From an uncultured Eubacterium sp. (lineage in GTDB: Bacteria; Bacillota; Clostridia; Lachnospirales; Lachnospiraceae), in contig URGC01000070.1 of the NCBI GenBank assembly GCA_900547255.1, positions 1-13,086 on the forward strand: a DNA stretch of 13,086 nt, given 5' to 3'. Made by a program: the position numbers and the translations under genes. The stretch's first letter is position 1. Each line of letters opens with the position of its first letter. Under the pieces are notes generated by a model, which saw nothing but the letters and a program-made list of their open reading frames with translations, was not told where the DNA came from and made no database searches. Of this stretch, positions 5,580-12,494 are shown in pieces.

Positions 5580-7074
5580 TGCTTCTTAATCTCCTTTCAA
5601 GCTTCTTTACAAGTGATGAAAGAATCACAACCAATACAAGGTATATAAGAGCTACTGTAAAGAGTGGAAGCATTGCATCGTATGTGATACTTCTTACGAT
5701 ATCACCACCACGGGTAAGATCTGTAAGACCGATGTAACCACTGATTGAAGTCTCTTTTAACAGAACGATAAATTCGTTAGCCAGGGCAGGAAGTACATTT
5801 TTGAATGCCTGTGGCAGAATTACGTATCTGAATGTCTTGTTATATGGAAGTCCAAGACTTCGTGCCGCCTCAAACTGACCATTGTCAATTGACATAATTC
5901 CTGAACGGAATATCTCAGCAACATAAGCACCAGAGTTGATACCGAAAGCAAGAATTGCAACGATAATTTTGTTGATGCTCACTGAGCCGAATATAATGTA
6001 ATAGATAATCAGAAGCTGTACCATCGTAGGTGTACCACGGATTACAGTAATATATACATTACATATGAAGTTGGCGATATTAAGACCACCAGATTTGTCG
6101 TGTGTTGAACGGATAACAGCTACGATAAATCCTAATACAATACCCATAAGTGCAGCGAAGAATGCGATAAGAATAGTATTCTTAAGACCTGTAAGTAAGT
6201 ACTGGTATCTGTTATCTGTCAGGAAATCGTTCTTGAATTTTTTAACAATGCTCTGGTTCTCAGCGATTGCCTCATTGTCTCTTACAATAATAACCTGATA
6301 AGATGTTGTGTAAGACTTGGAGAAATCGATATTTTTAAGTCTATCGGCTGTTACAGTCATACCGGCAGCACCGAAGTCAGCCTTGCCTGACTGTACTGCT
6401 GTGATGATTGAATCAAACTCCATATCTTCAATCTTTAAGTTCATTCCAAGGTAATCAGCGATTGCAGTTGCAAAGTCAACGTCAATACCTTTGATAGTTC
6501 CATTATCGTAGTACTCATATGGCTTGAAATAAGCATTAGTTGCCATTACAAGTGTACCTTTGCTGTGGTCTGTTCCCGCAGGAGTTACGTAAGGTGTCTT
6601 TCCTGCGTTGTCGCCAATGTAATTGTCAAGAATCTTCTGTACTGTGCCGTTAGCTGAAAGATAATCTATCGCCTCATCAATAGAAGCCTTGAGGTCAGGT
6701 CTGCTCTTAGAGATACATATTGCGTAATCCTCAATTGCAAATTCCTCATCAAGAATCATAAGGTCATGATTAGTCTCAACAAATGACTTGGCTGGCATCT
6801 GGTCAATGACTACCGCATCAATCTTTCCCTGCTTTAATGCAGTTACTGCATCATTACCTTTGTTAAATCGCTCTACAGTAGTGTTAGAACCATCATCTTC
6901 CATGTCACTTACTAATGTATCGCCTGTTGTACCAAGCTGGACACCGATTTTCTTGCCAGATAAATCATCTACCGAAAATACAGTGTTTTTGGCAACCTTG
7001 CCACATCCGGCAAGTCCACAGACGGATAGCACTAACATAGATAGAAGTACTAATTTTTTTAGTTTTCCGTACAT
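5566..7074 (-). CDS. Amino-acid ABC transporter: lipoprotein substrate-binding domain (permuted order) fused to permease
   Basis: This is a 502-residue fusion. Residues 1-24 are a lipoprotein signal with lipobox LAGC (Cys24). Residues 33-156 match the second half of a type-3 solute-binding protein: SVDDLSGKKIGVQLGTTGD, then KIDAVVID with the likely amine-binding Asp91, then EDYAICISK and NGTVQKILDNYIG. After a linker (157-172), residues 173-268 match the first half: GTLVMATNAYFKPYEYY, GIDVDFATAIADYLG, then GAAGMTVTADR with the likely carboxylate-binding Arg245, and IDFSKSY. The normal order is the reverse, so the binding domain appears circularly permuted yet complete (about 220 residues). 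Residues 290-490 are the permease, with the ATPase-docking EAA loop (EAARSLG 402-408, ILPQAF 419-424) and about five helices. The start is fixed by AAGGAG seven bases upstream. It is the first gene of a two-gene operon with the ATPase; substrate probably a polar amino acid. Confidence 0.9.
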   Translation of the reverse strand: MYGKLKKLVLLSMLVLSVCGLAGCGKVAKNTVFSVDDLSGKKIGVQLGTTGDTLVSDMEDDGSNTTVERFNKGNDAVTALKQGKIDAVVIDQMPAKSFVETNHDLMILDEEFAIEDYAICISKSRPDLKASIDEAIDYLSANGTVQKILDNYIGDNAGKTPYVTPAGTDHSKGTLVMATNAYFKPYEYYDNGTIKGIDVDFATAIADYLGMNLKIEDMEFDSIITAVQSGKADFGAAGMTVTADRLKNIDFSKSYTTSYQVIIVRDNEAIAENQSIVKKFKNDFLTDNRYQYLLTGLKNTILIAFFAALMGIVLGFIVAVIRSTHDKSGGLNIANFICNVYITVIRGTPTMVQLLIIYYIIFGSVSINKIIVAILAFGINSGAYVAEIFRSGIMSIDNGQFEAARSLGLPYNKTFRYVILPQAFKNVLPALANEFIVLLKETSISGYIGLTDLTRGGDIVRSITYDAMLPLFTVALIYLVLVVILSSLVKKLERRLRSNERR

Positions 7075-7108
7075 GTTTCTTCTCCTTGTTTATATTATTT
7101 TATAGAAG

Positions 7109-7137
7109 ATTATACACAAAAACATGTTGTCTCACAA
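7109..7137 (-). promoter_or_regulatory. Promoter of the amino-acid ABC importer operon
   Basis: On the minus strand, TTGTGA (7132-7137, four of six matches to the consensus) is followed after exactly 17 bp by a perfect TATAAT (7109-7114). Transcription would start near 7102, leaving a leader of about 27 nt before the ATG at 7074 that contains the AAGGAG ribosome site. It lies in the divergent gap to the fliB-like gene. Confidence 0.65.
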
Positions 7138-7162
7138 TACAAATAAGGCTAAAATATTATTT

Positions 7163-8407
7163 ATGAAGATTAGAACACCTTATTATTATAAAGATTTCAA
7201 ATGTATAGCCGGAGACTGCACAGATACATGCTGTGCGGGCTGGGATGTTGACGTGGATGAGGAGTCATACAGATACTATAAGTCCGTTAAGGGAGAATTT
7301 GGCAAGAGGTTAAAGAGTGTCATGGTGCCGGAAGAAGAAGGAGGATGCACATTTACACTGACCGAGGATAAAAGATGTCCGTTCCTTAATGATAAGAATC
7401 TGTGTGACTTATATATTGCGCTTGGAGAGGAGCATCTGTGTGAGACATGCGATGAATTCCCAAGATTTATCAATGAATATGGCAATGTCAGGGAGATAGG
7501 AATAGCTCCGTCCTGCATAACTGCCGGGGAGCTTATGTTTGCTGACAGGCAGAAGATGCATTTTGATGAATATGAAGACGGAAAACCTGTAGATATGTAC
7601 AATGATATAGATGCATTTCTGTACATGCAGCTATGTAATGCAAGAAAACTTGCATTCGACATAATAGACCATGAGGAATTCAGTGTTGATGAGGTCTGTA
7701 TTATATTGCTGGAATTTGCCAGACAGATTCAGAAGCATATGGATGATGAGAGGGATGACCTTATCGCATCTGTTGTCAAACGATTTAAAGATACGGATTA
7801 TTGCAGAAATGTAGTAAATTCATGCAAAAAGAAGATAAAAACTGATAACGATAAGCAACGTGAAGCTGGCAGAGCAGGTGCAGGAAGCAGATATATTGAT
7901 GCGGTTTCTAAGTTTTTTGATTCGTTCAAGGGCATGGAAGTTATCAATAAAGACTGGCTTATCTACGTGGATAAGGAAAGAGCATTTGAGCAGGATATGG
8001 ATTATGCAGAGTCTGATGAGAGAAATAGAGATTGTGAATGTGCAGATGAGAAGTATAGGGATGCTCTTAAGGGATTTAAGAATTATTACAAGGATAAAGA
8101 GTACCAGTTCAGACAGCTTCTTGATTACTATGTATACAGATATTTTCTGGACAGCGTGTATGACATTAATCTTATGTTAAAGATTAAAAATGCGGTTGTT
8201 GGATTTTTGATTGTAAGGCAGCTTAATATGGTGTGCTGGCATGAGAAGGGCTGTACAGAATATGATGAACATGTTGACATAGCACATCTTTATTCAAGAC
8301 AGTTTGAACATTCATATACGAATTTTGAGGTGTACTCGGATTATTATATGAGAAAGAGATGTTATAGTACTAAGATGCTTGAGGGGCTTTTGTTATATGA
8401 AGATTGA
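7163..8407 (+). CDS. fliB: Flagellin lysine-N-methylase-like protein (FliB family)
   Basis: This 414-residue protein has the FliB-type N-terminus, MKIRTPYYYKDFKCIAGDCTDTCCAGW in outline, with Cys14, Cys19, Cys23 and Cys24, followed by Cys62, Cys72 (RCPFL), Cys81, Cys93/Cys96 (HLCETCDEFPR) and Cys118 (APSCITAGE). FliB methylates lysines of flagellin in Salmonella; the cysteines are thought to bind a metal or iron-sulfur cluster. The C-terminal two thirds are acidic and lack recognisable motifs. An in-frame ATG at 7124 would add 13 residues, but it has no ribosome site, lies inside the divergent promoter, and family members usually begin at MKIRTP, so I place the start at 7163. Its ribosome site is weak. 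The end overlaps the next gene (ABC ATPase) by 11 nt. No flagellar gene is in the window, so the substrate may or may not be flagellin. Confidence 0.82.
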   Translation: MKIRTPYYYKDFKCIAGDCTDTCCAGWDVDVDEESYRYYKSVKGEFGKRLKSVMVPEEEGGCTFTLTEDKRCPFLNDKNLCDLYIALGEEHLCETCDEFPRFINEYGNVREIGIAPSCITAGELMFADRQKMHFDEYEDGKPVDMYNDIDAFLYMQLCNARKLAFDIIDHEEFSVDEVCIILLEFARQIQKHMDDERDDLIASVVKRFKDTDYCRNVVNSCKKKIKTDNDKQREAGRAGAGSRYIDAVSKFFDSFKGMEVINKDWLIYVDKERAFEQDMDYAESDERNRDCECADEKYRDALKGFKNYYKDKEYQFRQLLDYYVYRYFLDSVYDINLMLKIKNAVVGFLIVRQLNMVCWHEKGCTEYDEHVDIAHLYSRQFEHSYTNFEVYSDYYMRKRCYSTKMLEGLLLYED

Positions 8408-8996
8408 TAATATAAGCAAAAGATATGGAAGACAGCAGGTTCTTGATGGTGTGAATCTTGAAATCAATCCGGGTGAGTCTGTGTGTATAGCTGGAACCAA
8501 TGGATGCGGCAAATCAACTCTCCTTAAGATAATTGCAGGTGTCATAAAGGCTGATGGTGGAAATATAACTTATGGAGCTGGTAATGTGCGAATTGGTTAT
8601 GTGCCACAGGAGTCACCGCTTATCGACGAGCTGACAGTGAGGGACAATCTGAAGTTCTGGTTCTGCTCTGGCGGCAGCAGGGTTGAGAAAATGTGCAGCG
8701 AAGGATATATTGGCAGACTGGATATATCATCATATATAGACAAGAGGGTGTCAAAGCTGTCTGGTGGAATGAAGAAGCGTGCAAGTATTGCATGTGCATG
8801 TGGCAATAATCCAGATATTCTTATAATGGATGAGCCGGGGGCATCGCTTGACCGTGAATTCAAGGCTGTTATACGTGATTTTGTGAAGGCATTTACCGGG
8901 GAAGGCGGCATTGTGCTGTTTTCAAGCCATGAGGATGCAGAGATTACTATGGCAGACAGGATTGTTGTGCTTCGGGATGGTAAGATATGCGTGTAA
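8397..8996 (+). CDS. ABC exporter ATP-binding protein (ABC-2 type system)
   Basis: This 199-residue minimal nucleotide-binding subunit pairs with the two ABC-2 membrane subunits that follow. It has Walker A GTNGCGKST (33-41), Q-loop Gln71 in VPQES, signature LSGGM (121-125), Walker B ILIMDE (141-146) and H-loop His178 in SSHED. The D-loop region reads DEPGASLD instead of the common DEPTSALD. The start chosen is ATG 8397, preceded by GAGGGG ten bases upstream and beginning the conserved MKIDNISKRYG; an ATG at 8379 would add six residues without a ribosome site. It overlaps the methylase gene by 11 nt and the next gene by 10 nt, so the three are probably translationally coupled. At about 200 residues it lacks the C-terminal extension of DrrA/CcmA-type ATPases. 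Confidence 0.9.
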   Translation: MKIDNISKRYGRQQVLDGVNLEINPGESVCIAGTNGCGKSTLLKIIAGVIKADGGNITYGAGNVRIGYVPQESPLIDELTVRDNLKFWFCSGGSRVEKMCSEGYIGRLDISSYIDKRVSKLSGGMKKRASIACACGNNPDILIMDEPGASLDREFKAVIRDFVKAFTGEGGIVLFSSHEDAEITMADRIVVLRDGKICV

Positions 8997-10255
8997 AGAT
9001 AAAAATGTATGTGGCATTGCTGGTTTTAAGGATGAAGCAGGCAGTGACATTTATGCCAAGAGCTATTCTTGGAACGGTTCTTTTTATTATACTGCTGGTT
9101 CTTGGAACTATCGGAATCAAGACGACAAGCGAGCTTGGAGGTGCGGCTGCTGAAAAGCTTAAAGTTGCGATATGTCTGGATACGGGCAGTACATCTACAA
9201 TCAATATGCCGATTGTCGGTGATGTTGATGAGTCAGTGTATATAAAAATGGCGGTTGATTATGTTGGCAGTATGGATTCGGTAAAAAATATCGGTGAGTT
9301 TGAGTACTGTGATGATGAAACGGCTGCTGTGGAGAAGTTAAAAAATGGTGAATATGCGGCGGTTGCTGTGATACCATCTGATTTCATAAGCAAGATAATA
9401 TCGGGCAATGGAAGACCCGCAAGAATTATATTTGCAGGCAGCGGAACTAATGTGTCGTCAGCATTATTTCAGGAGATGATTAAAGCGGGTGCGGAGGATG
9501 TATCATCTGCCCAGATTGGAATATATGCGGTTGATGACATGATTAATGAGTATTTTAACGGTGTTATCAAGCTGTATCAGGCAGAAATGGAGCTGAATGC
9601 AGAGTATTTTTCTTATGCCCTTGACAGGAGCGCATATATAACGACTGAGTATGTGTCAGGAGGCAGGGGGCTTTCTGTTGTGCAGTCGTTTGTGTGTACA
9701 GGAATTATGGTAATAATGGCTATGGGTGGTGTGCTCAGTGCCCAGTGCCTGTACCCTGATAAATATGAATTCAGGTGTATGCTCAGGCAGAGGAGAATAC
9801 CGGCGTTTGTTTCATTTTTAACAAAGGTTATAGCGGTGTCTTTGGTGTCATCTGTGATATATGCAGTTATATATCTGCTTGTGTGTCTTTCGGCGATGCG
9901 TTATCCGGATGTGGCTGGGATTATAACGGCGGTTGATGGATTCAGTGCATACACAGGTGCAGGCATGATGCAGGCATTTGGCAACATATTTAAGGGCATG
10001 TTATGTATGGTGGCGGCGGTTGTCATTAATTATGTAGTGGCGGCACTGGTATACGCATTGTCTATTGGAAAGGAAGGCACGCAGGGGGATGGATTTTCAG
10101 GCATAATTGTTCTGTGTATTATCAATCTTCTTATGTTTCTGGCATCTGGATGCCTTATAGCGCAGGCGCTGCTTCCAGACTGGATTGCACGTATTGGCAG
10201 TGTGCTTCCAGCAAAATGGATACATGACCTTGTTAAGGTTATGCTGATAGGGTAA
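8987..10255 (+). CDS. ABC-2 type transporter membrane subunit 1
   Basis: This 422-residue protein has the ABC-2 permease plan. A short basic N-terminus leads into helix 1 (about 25-44), then a large extracytoplasmic domain (about 45-228). Further helices follow at about 231-253, 276-302, 335-358 and 370-395, and a C-terminal amphipathic stretch ends at LPAKWIHDLVKVML. The big loop between helix 1 and the rest is typical of the YhgE/Pip-like and NatB-like subset. It begins inside the end of the ATPase gene (overlap 8987-8996), which implies translational coupling and a stoichiometric complex. With the next gene it would form a heterodimeric export channel. The cargo is unknown; drug, lantibiotic, lipid or peptide export are all possible for this fold. 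Confidence 0.85.
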   Translation: MRVKIKMYVALLVLRMKQAVTFMPRAILGTVLFIILLVLGTIGIKTTSELGGAAAEKLKVAICLDTGSTSTINMPIVGDVDESVYIKMAVDYVGSMDSVKNIGEFEYCDDETAAVEKLKNGEYAAVAVIPSDFISKIISGNGRPARIIFAGSGTNVSSALFQEMIKAGAEDVSSAQIGIYAVDDMINEYFNGVIKLYQAEMELNAEYFSYALDRSAYITTEYVSGGRGLSVVQSFVCTGIMVIMAMGGVLSAQCLYPDKYEFRCMLRQRRIPAFVSFLTKVIAVSLVSSVIYAVIYLLVCLSAMRYPDVAGIITAVDGFSAYTGAGMMQAFGNIFKGMLCMVAAVVINYVVAALVYALSIGKEGTQGDGFSGIIVLCIINLLMFLASGCLIAQALLPDWIARIGSVLPAKWIHDLVKVMLIG

Positions 10256-10268
10256 GGGTTAGCTTCGT

Positions 10269-11354
10269 ATGAATATGAAAAGGCTTATAATATGGTTCTG
10301 GCTTCTTGTTAAGAAGACTATGAGAACGCCGCTGATGGTGGTGTTATTAATATCAATGCCGGCTGCTGCGTGCATCGGGCTGGGATTTACTACTGGTACA
10401 TTTGAAAGAATTGCTGGTGTCAGTCAGAATGGTGGCAATAGTGACAGACCTTCTGCGGCGGTATATGTCAGTGATAGTGATGAGGTGGCAGTTAAAGTGG
10501 TTGATAATCTGTGCCAGCTAAATGGTGCGGTAAGATATTACCGCGTTGATGACAGTGATAAGTTCTATAATGATGTTAAGTCGGGGACGGCTGATTTTGG
10601 ATATATAGTCAGGGACAGGCTTACAGAGAGACTTGATAACAAAAGCTATAGAGGTGTAATAAGGCTTGTTACCAATGATTCTTCCTATATAACATCTATT
10701 TCTAATGAAATTGTGTTTAAGGAGCTTTTTAAGGTATATTCTCTTAATATTGCGGTTAATTATGTGGAGTCAAAGAAGGAGTTTGATTCTATGAGACAGC
10801 AGGCAATAGCGGAACTGACAAAAAGATATGAAGGATATAGCATGAATGATGACATATCTTATTTTAGATTTGAGGTGGCAGATGATGATGGAGGAAGCAG
10901 TGAGCTTGAAGCTGTGGCTGTGAATTTTCCGATAAGGGGAATTCTTGGGGTTATGGTTATGATAGCTGCCATGTCGGGCGGTGTTATGTATTGCCGTGAC
11001 AGGAAAAAGGGCATATTTATGGCACTTACAAGGAAAATGTCATATGCCGGAGCTGTTTTATATGTGGCAGTTCCGACTATTCTGTTTGCAATATCGGCAG
11101 AAATTTCAATGCTGATATTGGGAGAGGCGGCTTTTCCGGGTGAAGCAGTGAGCATGATATTATATGTATTTATCCTGGTTATAGTTAACAGTCTGATTGC
11201 ACTTATTGTAAGGGATGCAAGCGTGTTTGCAGGTGCGATTCCTGTGTGCATGGTCGCAAGTCTTGTGTTCTGCCCGATATTCTTTAATCTGACAGGGGTT
11301 ATGCCTGTTATAAGGTATCTTAGTTACCTGTTGCCGGTGAGTTATTATCTGTAA
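10269..11354 (+). CDS. ABC-2 type transporter membrane subunit 2
   Basis: This 361-residue protein has the same architecture as its neighbour: basic N-terminus, helix 1 (about 21-40), extracytoplasmic domain (about 41-220), then helices at about 222-241, 260-285, 294-314 and 318-339, ending LSYLLPVSYYL. It starts 13 bp after the first membrane subunit, with only a modest purine-rich ribosome site (AAGGG about 13 bases upstream). The C-terminus stops five residues after the conserved LP that both subunits share, slightly earlier than in subunit 1, and the frame beyond the TAA stays open for 24 more codons to TGA at 11427. That may be chance. The two subunits are diverged, so they probably form a heterodimer with the ATPase at 8397-8996. 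Confidence 0.82.
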   Translation: MNMKRLIIWFWLLVKKTMRTPLMVVLLISMPAAACIGLGFTTGTFERIAGVSQNGGNSDRPSAAVYVSDSDEVAVKVVDNLCQLNGAVRYYRVDDSDKFYNDVKSGTADFGYIVRDRLTERLDNKSYRGVIRLVTNDSSYITSISNEIVFKELFKVYSLNIAVNYVESKKEFDSMRQQAIAELTKRYEGYSMNDDISYFRFEVADDDGGSSELEAVAVNFPIRGILGVMVMIAAMSGGVMYCRDRKKGIFMALTRKMSYAGAVLYVAVPTILFAISAEISMLILGEAAFPGEAVSMILYVFILVIVNSLIALIVRDASVFAGAIPVCMVASLVFCPIFFNLTGVMPVIRYLSYLLPVSYYL

Positions 11355-11479
11355 GGCGGCGCGGACATAGGGAATCTTAATTGCACAAGGGCACAAGTGA
11401 TTGAAAGTAATGCAGGGTATGATTGTTGACTGATGGAAAATGCCAGGATGTGATTACGGATTGATGGGAAGGAATAGAT

Positions 11480-12187
11480 ATGATTGTGGGACTGATGAAT
11501 GTGTCGGCGATGTTTGATGATGAGGTATTGTATCAGAGATGCATGAGTGTTGTAAGCGAGGACAGAAGAATAAAGGCGGCAAAGTACAAGAATCATAAGG
11601 ATAGCTGCCGGAGTGTCGGAGCGACGGTACTGCTTAATGTAATTCTTAGAAAATATGTTGAAGGGGAGCTCAAAAATAGTGATGAACTTAGATGTCATGG
11701 TCTGTATGTGATTAAACTGCCGGAAGCAGTGGGGATGGTTGATAATAAATACAACTGGAATATGAAATATTCAGGCAAAGGCAAACCAGAATTTGACTGG
11801 GATAAGATAAAAGAAAGCTATAATGATGGCGGGGGAGTATGTACGGATTCTATACATTTTAACATGTCACATGCTGGTAATTATGTAGTATGCGTAGTTG
11901 CTGATTCATGTGTTGGAATAGATATAGAAGGAAAACGCAGGATAAGTGAATCTGTTGCAAGACGGTATTTTACTCAGTCAGAACGTGAATATATCAAGTC
12001 AGATGATGATTTTTTTAAGCTGTGGACATTCAAGGAAGCACTGGGAAAATACAGCGGTCAGGGAATTATGTCGTCAATACAGACAAGTGAGGATGATTTA
12101 GAGGACAATGTGAATGTTAGAAGATATGAATATGACGGATATCAGATATGCGTGGTAGGTGGACAGCACAGTGTTATAGGTGAGTAG
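11480..12187 (+). CDS. 4'-phosphopantetheinyl transferase, Sfp type
   Basis: This 235-residue enzyme moves the phosphopantetheine arm of CoA onto a serine of acyl or peptidyl carrier proteins. The signature motifs are present: FNMSHAG (127-133), the magnesium-binding GIDIE (146-150, with Asp148 and Glu150), and WTFKEALGKYSGQG (182-195, with Glu186 and Lys190). The N-terminal helix with RIKAAKYKNHKDSCRS also fits. Between the usual GKP segment (100-103) and FNMSHAG there is about 18 to 20 residues more than I expect for B. subtilis Sfp. AAGGAA just upstream of the ATG supports the start. It lies 125 bp behind the ABC-2 exporter genes in the same direction, with no clear terminator between. Sfp enzymes usually serve nonribosomal peptide or polyketide synthases, or fatty-acid synthesis if no other AcpS exists. 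No carrier protein is visible here. Confidence 0.88.
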   Translation: MIVGLMNVSAMFDDEVLYQRCMSVVSEDRRIKAAKYKNHKDSCRSVGATVLLNVILRKYVEGELKNSDELRCHGLYVIKLPEAVGMVDNKYNWNMKYSGKGKPEFDWDKIKESYNDGGGVCTDSIHFNMSHAGNYVVCVVADSCVGIDIEGKRRISESVARRYFTQSEREYIKSDDDFFKLWTFKEALGKYSGQGIMSSIQTSEDDLEDNVNVRRYEYDGYQICVVGGQHSVIGE

Positions 12188-12238
12188 TTTACGTGTGTGT
12201 TCATTATGATATTGCTACCTGTAATATTATCACAAAGA

Positions 12239-12283
12239 GATTTTGGATTTATTTTCAATTTACAACGTGAAAAATCCAAAATC
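12239..12283. repeat. Perfect 12-bp inverted repeat, GATTTTGGATTT core
   Basis: GATTTTGGATTT (12239-12250) pairs perfectly with AAATCCAAAATC (12272-12283) across a 21-nt loop. It lies 51 bp downstream of the PPTase stop codon and shares its core word with two more hairpins further on. No T-run follows directly, so it may not be a terminator on its own. Confidence 0.6.
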
Positions 12284-12327
12284 ACAGAATTATTGCTTGA
12301 AATTTGAAGAAAATGGCTCGATTATAT

Positions 12328-12383
12328 AAAAGGTCTGAAAAAATCCAAACTTTGATAGTTTCTTGGATTTTTCAGACCCTTTT
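12328..12383. terminator. Strong bidirectional terminator between the PPTase gene and pyrG
   Basis: The arm at 12328-12348 (AAAAGGTCTG, six A, TCCAA) pairs with the arm at 12363-12383 (TTGGATTTTT, CAGACCC, TTTT), with two single-base bulges. The interior can pair further (AAACT with AGTTT), leaving a small TTGAT loop. A-runs on the left and T-runs on the right give U-tracts in both transcription directions, as suits a convergent gene pair. Confidence 0.8.
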
Positions 12384-12426
12384 CTTGTATTCAGCCAAAT
12401 TAAAAATTTTGAAGGCTTATTTTTGG

Positions 12427-12472
12427 TGATTTTGGATTTTAGAGGATTTATCGCCAGAAAAATCCGAAATCA
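12427..12472. repeat. 14-bp inverted repeat, third copy of the TTTTGGATTTT-type hairpin
   Basis: TGATTTTGGATTTT (12427-12440) pairs with AAAATCCGAAATCA (12459-12472), with one wobble, around an 18-nt loop. It starts 22 bp beyond the pyrG stop codon on the minus strand. Together with the hairpins at 12239 and 12328 it makes six alternating copies of the same word, and it may assist pyrG termination. Confidence 0.6.
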
Positions 12473-12494
12473 TAATAGTTTAAAATTACTTGCA

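Noticed and set aside
7124..7162. Upstream in-frame ATG as the start of the FliB-like gene
   Set aside because: It has no ribosome site, lies over the divergent importer promoter, and the family N-terminus MKIRTP begins at 7163.
8379..8396. Upstream ATG as the start of the ABC-2 ATPase
   Set aside because: No ribosome site; the ATG at 8397 is preceded by GAGGGG and starts the conserved domain.
11426..11457. TTGACT followed by GATTAC as a promoter for the PPTase gene
   Set aside because: The spacing of 20 bp is too long and the -10 match is poor; readthrough from the exporter genes is simpler.
12205..12232. Weak inverted repeat TGATATT with AATATTATCA after the PPTase gene
   Set aside because: Short, imperfect and A/T-rich; expected by chance in such sequence.
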